In this document: positions 10,775-23,455 of the stretch, piece by piece
Layout of the letters: every line of letters begins with the position of its first letter
How positions within the stretch are numbered: position 1 is the stretch's first letter
Assembly: GCF_020536995.1 (NCBI RefSeq)
Contig: NC_068359.1
Coordinates: 77,619,821-77,683,820, forward strand
Source of the DNA: Dreissena polymorpha
Taxonomy: Eukaryota > Mollusca > Bivalvia > Myida > Dreissenidae
Direction of reading: 5' to 3'
DNA: 64,000 nt
Notes under the pieces: generated by a model
Databases searched by the model: none
Seen by the model: only the letters and a program-made list of their open reading frames with translations
What the model was told of the DNA's origin: nothing
Made by a program: the position numbers and the translations under genes

Positions 10775-13582
10775 TAATGCACGAAGTTGTCACAGAATAA
10801 TGATACGTGTAGTTATCACTTAAAACGTCAAAACATAGTTAAACCATAATATTAGTCACACTTTTTATCAATCAATATGTGTACACTATAGCTTTTTAAA
10901 AGTCAACATTAGAACCATTTTTGCATGACTCAGGTCATTACGCACAGGCCGAATATCTTCTCCAAAGAAGATTTTGTTTACTTGGACTTATTTTGTTTTT
11001 AGAAACGTCAACGCGGAGACAGTCACTGTTTTAATACAACGTTTGTAGTTGAGTATTATCTAGTATTATCATGGTAATGTGTGTTGATTTGTTGTTAACT
11101 TATTTTAAATTCCAAGTGTACATCAGTACTCTAAGGTTAAGTGGTCGTAATAGTCTTATACAATTAAAAACAATTTATAATAACCAAAATTAGATAAACA
11201 TCCATAAATATCTTTCAAAGTTTCCCATAAACAATTGAGGGCGGGATCCTTAAGTCAAAATATAGGCTATTTGGGTCACTACATTTTATTACTGCAATGT
11301 GTACATCATATTGTTTTAAAACAAAGGAGAAACTCGTGTTAGTTGAATGTTCATTTTCCTCATTTGAATACAAATTAACTCAGGTCGAGTCGCGATCACA
11401 GCTGACGGAAAAGTCAGCGGCGGGAGCGAACATGGTGGTGTCTAAACTACAACCAGAGCCTTATAGAGTTGAAAATCCAGGATATCCGATATGTAAGTGC
11501 TGTAAGAAAATCAGACAATAACATTAATTGACACATATGCGAATAAATTATTTGCATATAGTAGATTATCAACAAAGCTTAGCATATAAATTTGTATTGA
11601 ATGTGTTTAGGATACTGTTTCGATTTGCATTGCAATTAGCATAATACAATTGTTACACAATAGTTTGGTAAATGCGTTTTCTCAGCAACTATTTCAATAA
11701 GAATTGCAATTATGTGCCTATATTAAACACTTTTTGTTGTAATTATGTTAAAATTAATTACAAAAATAAGCGTGCATCGATGACGCTCCGAACTCCGAAG
11801 TAACATTGCTTTGCAAACTTATGTTATTTGTTTGTTATGTTCTAAACATAATAAAACTTACCGACGGGTTTAATTTATGTTTGAAATAGCATTGATGAAA
11901 CGAGAGTACAAACTTGTCACAAAATACGCTCGATGCACGCATTTATCAAATAACAAAACTTTACAAAGATATTCTTATTATGAGTGAATACGGTAACTGT
12001 TTCCGGAAATGGTTTGCATTTTAGTGGCCACAGACAGGACGAGCGAACATTAATAAAATCCAATGTCAACTAGTAATATTGTCTCTATTAGAATAATCTG
12101 CAATATACACGCAAAGCTGCTATATATTAATGAAATCCAGCTACTTCAAAATAAAATTCAAAAGAATATGCAGCTGCATATGCAAAGTAAGCAATTTACA
12201 CGAAAAAAACGGCTATGTGCATGAAACCAGGCTATTAAAGCAAACTTACAATGTGCGACTAGCCCAGCAATTTAAATACATATTTTGCATAATAAAAGTT
12301 ATAATTACAATTCCGGTTAAATCCAGCTCGATGAAAATTCGCCAATTTTCCACTATTCGTAATGTTATAACAGAATCTCAAAACAACTTGTAACGAAAAC
12401 AACTAACGATGGTCTATCAAAGTGACGGAGAAACACGCTATTGTCAATAAAATATAAAAAGCAGGGTTTGTTGTCAATGGTTAATATAATCCTAATCAAA
12501 CAGGCATCCTACTCATTAAGTAATGCCATGTGTCTAGTTCTAATATCATGACCTCTAACAAAGGCGAAGTTGTCTTGCTTGATTTTCAAAGGCTTCAAGT
12601 TAATTATAAATTTGGACAATACATGTTATCAACCACGACTAAAAAAAGAACTCTTGCAGCGCTTTTATGTTAGTTGTTTACTTTAGAACAAGAAAACTGA
12701 GAATTTAAAATGACTCGGTTTATACTGAATGGAGCGCAACTTGAAAATCTTGTTAAATTGGTGATTTTAATTACTATGTTTACATGAATAAAATCAAAGG
12801 TAGCAAATTTCTATGGAGCTTTTATATAATAACAAACGCTGCGTTTGATATATCGTGAGAGGAGTGATAAAATTAGATCATGTAGAAAAGTACGATGGCT
12901 TTCGTGTATTCATAATGATTCATATTTGATTGCGTGTAGATAAACAAAAGCGTAATGCTTTTAAAACTGCCACGTCAACGATTGGGAAAGTGATAAGAAG
13001 ATAGTTTCAAATGATAAAAATGATAAGTTTTAATTGGACTGATTGAAATACCATAGTGGTTACTTTATTCAATTTCAAATAACACGGTCAAGTCAGTTCG
13101 ATGCATTCTTTCAAGAAGCTCCCAAGACGCATTTTCTACTATTTGCAATTCTTTGGTTATTGTTCAGAAATAAAGCATGGTCTTCGAATGCCTAAGACCG
13201 GATTCAATCTCCATACCCATTTTCATTTTTTTAAAAGAACATTTCACTTATTTTTTACTTTCTCTGTTAATTCAATATAGCAGTTATACACTGCAGTTGT
13301 CGTTGATGTATCTGCGTTTTGAATATGCGTACAAACAAGTTTTTTAAGCTTCATATATGGGACAAATATTACCATTTCATGAAACAATATTTCTAATGAA
13401 TAAGCTTAATTATGTAAAAACTCAAAATAGAGTAGTCATCGTTACTAAAATCAATTGATAAATGAAAAACATAGGCAATTTGATACAAAGACGTTTTTAA
13501 GCATTTGTATTAATTTTTAGCAACGTTTGGCCATTTCACAGAAGACATGTATTGCATAAGAATTAATTCTACAAACGCAAAT
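10775..13582. other. Long AT-rich spacer, no gene recognised
   Basis: Short open frames at about 11297-11521 and 12130-12393 have no coding features I can recognise. No repeat with clear ends was seen. Confidence 0.4.
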
Positions 13583-14380
13583 GATGACAGCACATATCAG
13601 CCCATTGCGATATCCGTTAGCTGCATCCGCTGAATGGTTGGCGTCGTCAGCGGGATGACCTACAGTTGCTTGGAGACAATCCGCAATAGTACCTGGACGC
13701 TGATGACTGTAATGAATGTGGCAGATTTCATAACGTCAGCAGGTTCGTATTGCAAACTGCAACTGAGTAGGCAGTTGGCTACCATTCATGTGTCTATATT
13801 GTCAGTTGTAATATTTCGCAAAATGATATTACTTGTTGCCATGTATATCTCGGTTAGATCCTGTAACCGATTCCACTGTGTGATTGGAATTATTGTGAAG
13901 CGTTCATAGTACGGGCGTGGGCGGATTAAAACGGTTAGACCGCCATACATTTGTTTAATCCACACATTTATACACACATCAGCTCATGTTTCTATCGCAT
14001 TTAATGCATACCTTAATTTAAAAGACCTAAGTACATTGTTTAAGTGTTAAGTTTTTTCGGAAAGTTTTTTGTCGTTGTTAATTTCAGGTTACTTGTCAAC
14101 TACAGTGGTCGACAAATGCACCTCTACTTCCTTCATCCAAAACATATCCTGCAAGTTGCAAAGCGCCGTTACAACATATTAAAGCATGGTGTCATTGTTC
14201 CTCACTATTGCTATTGCTGTCTATGTGAAAAACTTTCACGACGCCGTTCTTGGAAAATATTTTATTTAACTACAATCATTGTGTCCTGGATAATTCCGGG
14301 TAATAACACATTTATTTATAAATATTATACTTGAAACACTATACATATTGATTTGTCGAAACGGATTTTACAGTAATGTT

Positions 14381-14469
<89 letters not shown>

Positions 14470-15345
14470 CAATATATACGCTAGTCTGTATGCAAACTGT
14501 TTTAAAAATCAATTTTAACAATTGTATTAGTTATTTAGTTTTTAAAATGGTATGTTGTGGAGTTTGAAAAGTTATATTCGAACACTGACACAAAAAACGT
14601 AATAAAACGAGACGGTGTTTGACAATTAAACGATATTTTGCATTGTTTCCCAAGTATATTTAAAGCGATTGACTTTTAGTGCCTTTACGATTAAGAGTCA
14701 TAAGGATACCGCCTTATTTTTAAGTATATGCTATTTTATGAAGGTATCGTGATAGGAGTCGCATTACAACAGAGTATGTTGGGTCGTGGAAAAAAATAAG
14801 CAAACACGATTGGCACCGGTCCTTGGAGCTGGATACATTCAACGATATAGGCAACGCACAAAAAAACAAAATGCTGTAGGGAAACCAGTCGTTATGTTCT
14901 AATAGCCTAATTTTACGTTCTGATCAAACTAAATTGGCATGTTAACAAATTGATCAATAACAAGGACAAAATTCATGTTTACATTTTCCAAATTATGTTT
15001 GCTTTTTTTAACATTTTAAAACACTGCACTTATTTAATGTTGTCTAATTAGTTTGATGAAGTTACATATATGATGAGTAGCCAGATTTTAAATCTGGAGT
15101 TTTACAAACTCATGTACAAATATCAACATTTGAGTACCTTCATTATTGATTTCACACATAAGAGCGATTTCATCCAGACTTTCGATCAGACGAGAGGGAT
15201 TTCCTGTTTGTCTAGTTATTTCGGATATGATAGAAAATTCGGGTTTTATTCACTGCAATCTCAAACAACGACTCCATGGCAAACAGTAAGACACGGTGAT
15301 TTGATATCTTCAAGCGTGTGTGTTTTTAAAGTCATACCATAATGT
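13583..15345 (+). pseudogene. GPR157: GPR157-like receptor pseudogene, copy A (all four exons, decayed)
   Basis: Four blocks align in order with the intact copy at 33278-35974. Exon 1 ends at 13742 (TYSCLETIRNST...VADFITSAG) with an in-frame TGA upstream in the first membrane segment. Exon 2 is at 14088-14299, with a TTTCAG acceptor and several frameshifts. Exon 3 is at about 14745-14936; it is internally broken, with GC instead of GT at its donor. Exon 4 starts near 15130 (STFIIDFTH) and fades after about 15340. Many lesions mean it cannot encode a receptor. It is more diverged than the copy at 59.7-62.4 kb, so it decayed earlier. Confidence 0.75.
14384..14467. repeat. (AT)n microsatellite
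   Basis: About 42 uninterrupted AT dinucleotides between exons 2 and 3 of the decayed receptor copy. Open frames across it on both strands are artefacts. Confidence 0.95.
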
Positions 15346-15635
15346 GTTAAACTCCTGGATATTACAAATAACACTGAAGAAAGACCTTTGATCTTGAACA
15401 TTTGGCCTTGATATTGCAGAGACAATCATGAGATTTGATGGTCATGGGAAGTACTACAATACTCCTAGACATGTACAAGTTTCAGAGCTGAAACGAAAAT
15501 GCATGGCCTGTGACATTTAATTCTGACCTTAACGTTTTATGTAGGAGGATGGAAAAAGTCATAAGAAATAACGATGTTATACAACAAACATGTCAGGCAT
15601 GTAATGGGGACTAAGCAAAAGCAGCATTCGGGCAG
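15346..15635. other. Spacer between decayed receptor copy A and a minisatellite
   Basis: Nothing recognised apart from ordinary AT-rich sequence. Confidence 0.35.
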
Positions 15636-15910
15636 ACGGCAACCACTCAGTCAACAAACCAACCTTACAGACGGCAACCACTCAGTCAACAAACCAACCT
15701 TACAGACGGCAACCACTCAGTCAACAAACCAACCTTACAGACGGCAACCACTCAGCCAACAAACCAACCTTACAGACGGCAACCACTCAGTCAACAAACC
15801 AACCTTACAGACGGCAACCACTCAGTCAACAAACAAACCTTACAGACGGCAACCACTCAGTCAACAAACAAACCTTACAGACGGCAACCACTCAGTCAAC
15901 AAACCAAACT
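15636..15910 (+). repeat. 35-bp minisatellite, about 8 copies
   Basis: The unit is CAGACGGCAACCACTCAGTC followed by AACAAACCAACCTTA. Copies differ by single bases. Because 35 is not a multiple of three, a continuous open frame cycles through all three readings of the unit, so its translation repeats every 35 residues. This is not evidence of a gene. Confidence 0.9.
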
Positions 15911-16708
<798 letters not shown>

Positions 16709-16799
16709 GAAAACTAGGAATATTCTATAAAAACGCTATGAAATACTAAATGTAGGATCCGCTACCTAAATAAAATGACAACAAATATGGCCGACATTG

Positions 16800-18715
16800 T
16801 ACCTGACAGATTGGGTCCTTTAAAGAAAAAGCAATTTGCTATATTGAAAGAGAAAGATTAATGAAAGTGTTATTATTGTTCATATTAATGTGACTGGACT
16901 TAATGTTAAACGTCAACTAATGCATGGCAGTGTTGATATTTATGAAGAAAACGATTCCTGGAAATACGAATGTCAAACGCTAAAATTTTGACCACTGTGA
17001 AGAATAACGTTTAGAATCCGTGTCACTTACAACATTTAATATTGTTGGTGAGCAGTAAAAGGGGATGAAGTGGATTTATGCTTGTGTGATGACTGTAGCC
17101 ATGTGCACGGGTTATCGTACGGCAAAACCCATCACGTAGAGTCTTCAACTTTTCAAGAAAGGCATGCCTTGTTTTGCTATCAACACAAAGCTCGGAACAG
17201 GAAGGTACAAGGGTAATGCAATATAACAGATTTTTTTATTCATAATTGGAGTAAAGTAGATTTTGTAGAAAAAGTGCACCCTGTCAGTGATTTTTACCAC
17301 ATAATCAGGCTCGTATTTGCTTTCATTTTGAAAAAGAAAATATGCCATGTAAGGAAAAAGTTGTGTTGTAAATGCATGAAAATCAAGGACAGCATATTTG
17401 AATTTTATGACCAAGTAATGATGTTTTCCTTAAACAAACAACAAAAAATTATATGATGTCCCAAATACTAAAAGTCCTTTTCTGAAAATGATATGCCAAT
17501 GACTGCTATTTGTGTGATCACCAAAATTATGTATTCTGGTTATTCAAATTAAAATGCTGCATATTTATTATCTTTTCAGCAATGATCAACAACATTGGTG
17601 GTCCAGGAACGGTTAATTACTTTTTGTCAACACTGTATGTTCCAATGATCAATTGAACTTGAAGAAAATGGAAATACATGCGGGAAGGACGTACATTCAT
17701 CAAGTTTCAACTATCTCCTTTATAGCAGACAGGCTTATAAGATGGAAAAGAAGTAGGTATTTCGCTGATTTATGTGATTGTTAATGTAGAACCAATGTTT
17801 TAAGTAATAAATAAAATTAAACGTTAATAGTCAGTTTCATATCCAGTAGGGATAATACATGTGTTTGGTATTAACATTTAAATGGAGAATGTATATATGT
17901 GGTGTTTACACTTACTTATTAATCCAGTTTAAAAGGGTGTATCATATAAAATACTAGTAATGACATGCTATGTCGTGAATGTCTGAATAAATAAAAACGA
18001 TGACGCATATCATAATGGATTATGTCACACTTCTCATGAAACACTAATGTCAGTTCTTACTCCTATACAAGTGCTTGTGTATTTGACATCTGTATATGAT
18101 TGTTTTGTTACATAACGTGAAGAAAATGTTGTCAATTTATAGAACCAACTTTGAAAAGGCTTATTGAAGCCAAATGAATAAGAAAAGACCAAATATTTTT
18201 ATTTTAATAAATAAAAATGGTTAAGATTATTCATACACAATTTGCAATTATGCATAATTTTGTTCGACTGAAACTTATTGAAGTTCTTATGAACCTGCCT
18301 GAATATAACTACATGTACTAGTCGAATAACAAATTCAAAGGAACAATGGTGTTATCTTTTCAGTGATACATTGTACGCTGATTATCTGTGAAGGAGGAAA
18401 ATGAAACCAGACAGATTATGGACTCGAATTCAACCCGTAAAAAAAGCTAGGAACTTGCAGTCACTGAGTGTTCTTGTTTTCAGTCATGTGTTCAATGCTG
18501 CAACAACATAAATAGTATAGCTGGCTCTGGACTCAACCTTATGCATCTTAAAATGATCTTTGAACGCGATGGTCTCAAGAACAATTTTATAATGAATAAC
18601 TCTGACGGTCAGCCCAGGGTCACCAAATCCAAGCGTCTTTTGGAGACACTTATTCCAACCTGTCGAAGTTCTTCAAAGAACTACCATGACAATCATGTAT
18701 TTTTTTGTTTGTCAT
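16800..18715 (+). pseudogene. Scattered remnants of unidentified coding exons (zinc-finger-like and transposase-like)
   Basis: Three separated blocks read as protein on the plus strand. At 17060-17213 the sequence encodes DLCLCDDCSHVHG...THHVE...FCYQHK, whose Cys/His spacing resembles a B-box zinc finger. At 17577-17740 it encodes NNIGGPGTVNYFLSTL and, after a frame change, more residues; I associate this pattern with Mutator-like transposases, weakly. At 18500-18700 it encodes CVQCCNN...SGLNLMHLKMIFERDG...RVTKSKRLLETL, with no family assigned. Stops and shifts separate them. They may belong to one decayed transposon-derived gene or to unrelated ones. Confidence 0.35.
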
Positions 18716-19197
18716 AATAAGTTTAATGTTTATTATCACTAGTATGAAAAGTCATTGATAAATTGATACATCTATTTTCCTTTAAACGTGTTTGATTGAA
18801 TGATTAAATGTGCGCCTTGTTACTTAATTATTAATGTTCTTATTTCCCTGTAACATTTTCAAGTCTTATTTATAGAAGAACGCATTTCACGTGCAATTTC
18901 AAACTAGGTTAGCAAATCTTACTGCACTGGGTAGGTTCCATCTCACATATGATATATCTGATGCATGTATGTTTATATGTTTATGAGTTTATTATATGCT
19001 TTTCCTCTTTTTTTATCTATTTATAATAATTTTTAAACATTTAGCTTATCTTTATGCTCATATATAAAAATCTCAAATTCCATATGGCGTTTCTGGAAAG
19101 GGGGGGGGGGGCTAACATTGATTGTTAAGCGGGAACTTTTCGTTTTCACTGGTGATCCCCATTTTTAGTTTATTATTATAAAGCATATTATATATGA
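18716..19197. other. AT-rich spacer with a short poly-G run
   Basis: Nothing gene-like. A run of G at about 19099-19110 is the only notable feature. Confidence 0.4.
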
Positions 19198-20633
19198 AAT
19201 ATATATAGTGGAGCTATCCTACTAACCCCGGCGTCGGCATTAGCGTGAGCGTGCAAATGTTAAAATTTGTGTACCACCCAAATATTTCCTATGTCCCTTG
19301 ACATATTGCTTTAATATTTTGCATACTTCTTCACCAACATGACCACAGCCTTTTAAAATGAGCAGACAACTGTATCAAGCATTTTGTATGAAATATGGCC
19401 CTTTTTTCACTTAGAATATGCATATTATTAATGTTAAAGTTTGCGTACCACCCCAAATATTTCCTATGTCCCTTTACATATTGCTTTCATATTTTGCAAA
19501 CTTCTTTACCAACATGAACCCAATCTATAAACAAGAGCAGACAACTGTATCAAGCATTTTGTGTGAATTATGGCCATTTTTTCACTTAAAATATGCATAT
19601 TATTGATAAATCTATGTTAATGTTTGCGTACCACCTCAAATGTTTTTAATGTCCCTTGACCTATTGCTTTCATATTTTGCAAATTTCTTTACCAACATGA
19701 CCCCAATCTATAAACAAGAGCAGACAACTGTATCAAGCATTTTGTAAGAATTATGGCCCTTTTTCCATTAAGAATATGCATATTATTGATGAATCTATGT
19801 TAAAATTTGCGTACCACCTAAAATATTTTCAATATCCCTTGACATATTGCTTTCATATTTTGCAAACTTTTTTACCAACATGACCCCCAATCTATAAACA
19901 AGAGCAGACAGCTGTATCAAGCATTTTTAAGAATTATGGCCCTTTTTTATCTTAGTAACTGAATATTTTCTTAAATTTTGTATTTTGATCCACTTGACTT
20001 CTAAAGTATCAAAGCTATTGCTTTCAAACTTAAAATATTTTCTTACTAACATGAGGGTACCGTACCTGGCAAGTTAAATTGTACATTGACCTTTGAATGA
20101 CCTTGACTCTCAAGGTCACAAGAATAAATTATAGTTAAATTGCTATTACTTCTTTATGTATGATAATATTTATTCATAATTTGACAATACAATACTTACC
20201 TGAATACCACAATGGACTCCACCCAAACAAACCAATACCCCACGCCCCAACCCAGAATCCCTGCAGCCCCACCCAATTTTTTGTCCTTTTATATTTTTGA
20301 AAGATTGTCTAATAAATGACCACACCCCACATTATACCCCCGCTTAACCCCACCCCCTACCCAACCCCAAAAAATAGTTTTTTCTTTGAAACATGGTTAA
20401 AAAACAAAAAGGACCATCCACACATCCCACCCAAGCTATTGCTATCAAACTTGAAATCAAATCTTATTAGTTTGTTTTATGTCTTTACAACTGTTCAATA
20501 GATTGTTGAAAAATATACCTGAACTATTACCTTGACCTTATTGAATAATTTGAACAATTTCCCCATGATGGCTTATGTTATACTGTCAAGCACTCGAATA
20601 GTCGAGCGGGCTGTCCTCTGACAGCTCTTGTTT
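19198..20633 (+). mobile_element. Pearl-like / Helentron-type non-autonomous element 1, with about 180-bp core repeats
   Basis: It starts near GGAGCTATCCTACTAACCCC. About four diverged tandem units of roughly 180 bp follow, each with GCGTACCACC...CCCTTGACATATTGCTTTCATA (about 19260-19985), then a unique tail. The element ends with a hairpin GAGCGGGCTGTC-CTCT-GACAGCTC and CTTGTTT. The two following elements share the same ACAGCYCTTGTTT end. Known bivalve pearl/CvA elements have this layout (left flank, tandem core, right flank) and have been linked to Helentrons. The class assignment is from memory. Confidence 0.6.
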
Positions 20634-20708
20634 CCTCTATTTTTCATTCAAGCATACACTGTTGATTTCTTTGTTCGAAGATTGTTATTTCCTTTTGCCA
20701 TGTTTTTT

Positions 20709-21191
20709 ATGCCCCCTTTCGAAGAAGAGGGGGCATATAGTGATCGGACTGTCCGTCTGTCCGTCTTTCCGTCGCACTTTGCGTTTAGGTTTCGAAAAAT
20801 GCTCATAACTTTTATGTCCCTTGAGATAAAGCCTTCATATTTGATATGCATGTGTATATGGACAAGGCATTTCCATACGCACAAAAATGACCCCTGTGAC
20901 CTTGACCTTGAACTTAGGGTCTGCGTTCAGGTTTCAAAATCTGCGTTTTGGTTTCGAGAAATGCTCATAACTTCTATGTCCCTTAAGATATAACCTTCAT
21001 ATTTGGTATGCATGTTTATATAAACAATGCCTTTCTATACGCACAAACATTTTGACCCCTGTGACCTTGATCTTGAACTTAGGGTCCGCGTTTAGGTTTC
21101 GAAATCTGCGTTAAGGTTTCGAAAAATGCTATAACTTCTATCAAAGCGTTTATAGAGGGCATATGTCATCCTATGGTGACAGCTCTTGTTT
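20709..21191 (+). mobile_element. Pearl-like element 2, ATGCCCCC...CTTGTTT
   Basis: The 5' end is the hairpin ATGCCCCC-TTTCGAAGAAGA-GGGGGCAT. Inside are about 2.5 diverged tandem units of 145-160 bp, each with GTTTCGAAAAATGCTCATAA and TGACCTTGACCTTGAACTTA. The 3' end is a small hairpin followed by GACAGCTCTTGTTT. It is non-coding. Confidence 0.65.
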
Positions 21192-21280
21192 GACAATTTA
21201 TCTTTAAAAAGTCTCGTGACTAGAGATTCCAATTTTTCTCGTTTTCGAAGGATGATGACATTACTTGTTTGTTAATTTTT

Positions 21281-22150
21281 ATGCCCCCCTTCGAAGAAGA
21301 GGGGGTATATTGTTTTGCACATGTCGGTCGGTCCGTCGGTCGGTCCGTCCACCAGATGGTTTCCGGATGATAACTGAAGAATGCTTAGGCCTAGGATTAT
21401 GAAACTTCACAGGTATATTGATCATGACTTGCAGAGGACCCCTATTGATTTTCAGGTCACTAGGTCAAAGGTCAAGGTCACAGTGACTCGAAAAAGTAAA
21501 ATTGGTTTCCGGATGATAACTCAAGAATGCTTACGCCTAGGATCATGAAACTTCATAGAAACATTGATCATGACTGGCAGATAAACCCTATTGATTTTCA
21601 GGTCACTAGGTCAAAGGGTAAGGTCACAGTGACTCGAAACAGTAAAATGGTTTCCGAATGATAACTCAAGAATGCTTACGCCTAGGATCATGAAACTTCA
21701 TAGGAACATTGAGCATGACTGGCAAATGATCCCTATTGATTTTCTGGTCATTAGGTCAAAGGTCAAGGTCACAGTGACTCGAAACAGTTAAATGGTTTCC
21801 AGATGATAACTCAAGAATGCTTAGGCCTAGAATCATGAAACTTCATAGATACATTGATCATGAATGGCAGATGACCCCATTTAATTTTCAGGTCACTAGT
21901 CCAAAGTTCAAGGTCACATTGACTCGAAACAGTAAAATGGTTTCCGGATGATAACTCAAGGATGCTTACGCCTAGGATCATGAAACTGCATAGGTACATT
22001 GATCATAACTGGCAGATGACCCCTTTTAATTTTCAGGTCACTAGGCTAAAGGTCACGGTCACAGTGACATAAACGTATTCACACAATGGCTGCCACTACA
22101 ACTGACAGCCCATATGGGGGGCATGCATGTTTTACAAACAGCCCTTGTTT
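21281..22150 (+). mobile_element. Pearl-like element 3 with five core repeats of about 144 bp
   Basis: It begins with the hairpin ATGCCCCCC-TTCGAAGAAGA-GGGGGTAT. From 21356 to about 22075 there are nearly five tandem units of 144-148 bp, each starting TGGTTTCCGGATGATAACT and containing AGGTCAAAGGTCAAGGTCA or a near match. It ends ACAGCCCTTGTTT. The shared ends with element 2 and the different cores suggest related elements that exchanged or replaced their tandem cores. Confidence 0.65.
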
Positions 22151-22500
22151 CTTTATTCCTTTTGTCACATGTTATTAGCTATCATATTTGTATATTTTAT
22201 GCATTTATCTTTTAATACATCCTAAAAAAGTGCTGTTTGTTCAACATTTGGATGAATGAGAGTGAATGTTGTAAATTAATGGTTCACAAAAAAATGGAGG
22301 AACAAAAATTTGGGAGGTTCAAAACTGAAAATGTCAACAACAAAAATTGTACGGTGAATTGTATTTAAACTTTAATGATCAATGCAGAATACCAGAATAC
22401 TTAGAAATATGCGAAGAAAGAAGAGAAAATCAACATGTCAACACCCTCAATTTGCGCAGAAAGCGCCGACTTCTTCATACAATTTTCTTTTCTTTTATTT
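22151..22500. other. Spacer, nothing recognised
   Basis: Ordinary AT-rich DNA between the pearl-like elements and the GC-rich block. Confidence 0.4.
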
Positions 22501-22524
22501 TAATGAATGCCGTTAGAGTCCCGG

Positions 22525-22910
22525 TATAGCTACGGTACATAAGAAAACCGGCGTTCTGTCGGAATACCACCGGCATTCACCAGGGCTCCGCCGGGGCATT
22601 ACTGGCGACGACCGGGTGAAACCGGGGCGTTGCCGTAGCTCTGCCGGGGTCTGATGCCGGTAAAGACACAGTGAGTGCCGGCGGTGTTACAGTATACCGG
22701 GGCTCTGCCCGGACGCTGCCGGCTTTCACCGGAGCACTACCGGCGACAACCGGGGCTATGCCGGGATGCTGCCGGCTTCAACCGGGGCGGCACCGGGAAA
22801 TAGTGTGACTGCGTTAAAAATGTCTACGCTACGAATCATCCCGGTCCTCGCCGGTCGACCGGCATTAGCAAACCGGGATGGACCGGGGCTCTATCGGCAA
22901 AAGTGAGACT
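22525..22910. repeat. GC-rich block of degenerate CCGG-containing repeats
   Basis: About 385 bp with CCGG, or its near-palindromic extension ACCGGGGCTCTGCCGG, recurring every 10-20 bases on an otherwise AT-rich background. The units are imperfect and mixed in orientation, so no single unit length holds. There is no open frame. It may be an old tandem repeat or part of a repeat family I cannot name. Confidence 0.6.
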
Positions 22911-23455
22911 TGGGCTTTAGTGGATTTTCTTGTGTATACACATTACAAAGGAAGTATGAGTGTTTTCCTGATCTGTTAATTATGTAATAGAAAACTATTT
23001 TAGGCTATTGAAAGGTATTTATTTGACGCCAACAATAACAGTTTTGCGGTCATGTTGTTGTTGTATATCTTCACCGCCTATGTAGACGAACCTCTACCAG
23101 ATCTGTAGAGTTGAACAAAAGGTTATCGTTCCCACAACCAGTACAGTGTAGTCCTTCACCGTCCATGTACACTGTAGTATATACACAACTATTGTCTTTT
23201 CTTGCAGTCTGTGAGCTTCTGCACTCAACCGGTAGGGTCAATCCGTATAAATTCGGACAAAGGGAGAAATTCGGACAAAATATCCTAAATGCATTTTACG
23301 TCACACTAAACCTAGCCCCAGGCCTTCAGCGCATACAGCGCTTTGAATTATATTGACCCCTGCGATTTGCATGTTGAAAGAGCAGTTGTTGAGATTTTTT
23401 AAAGCTTTATTTACTTCATGCGTATCATGTGTACAATAATCGCTCTTTAATGATA
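22911..23455. other. Spacer, no gene recognised
   Basis: A short open frame at 23111-23356 has no recognisable feature. Confidence 0.35.

Noticed and set aside
14339-14567. Tyr-Ile repeat proteins on both strands
   Set aside because: Pure (AT)n microsatellite.
15636-15910. Possible CRISPR-like array
   Set aside because: Units are contiguous with no unique spacers, and the context is an animal genome.
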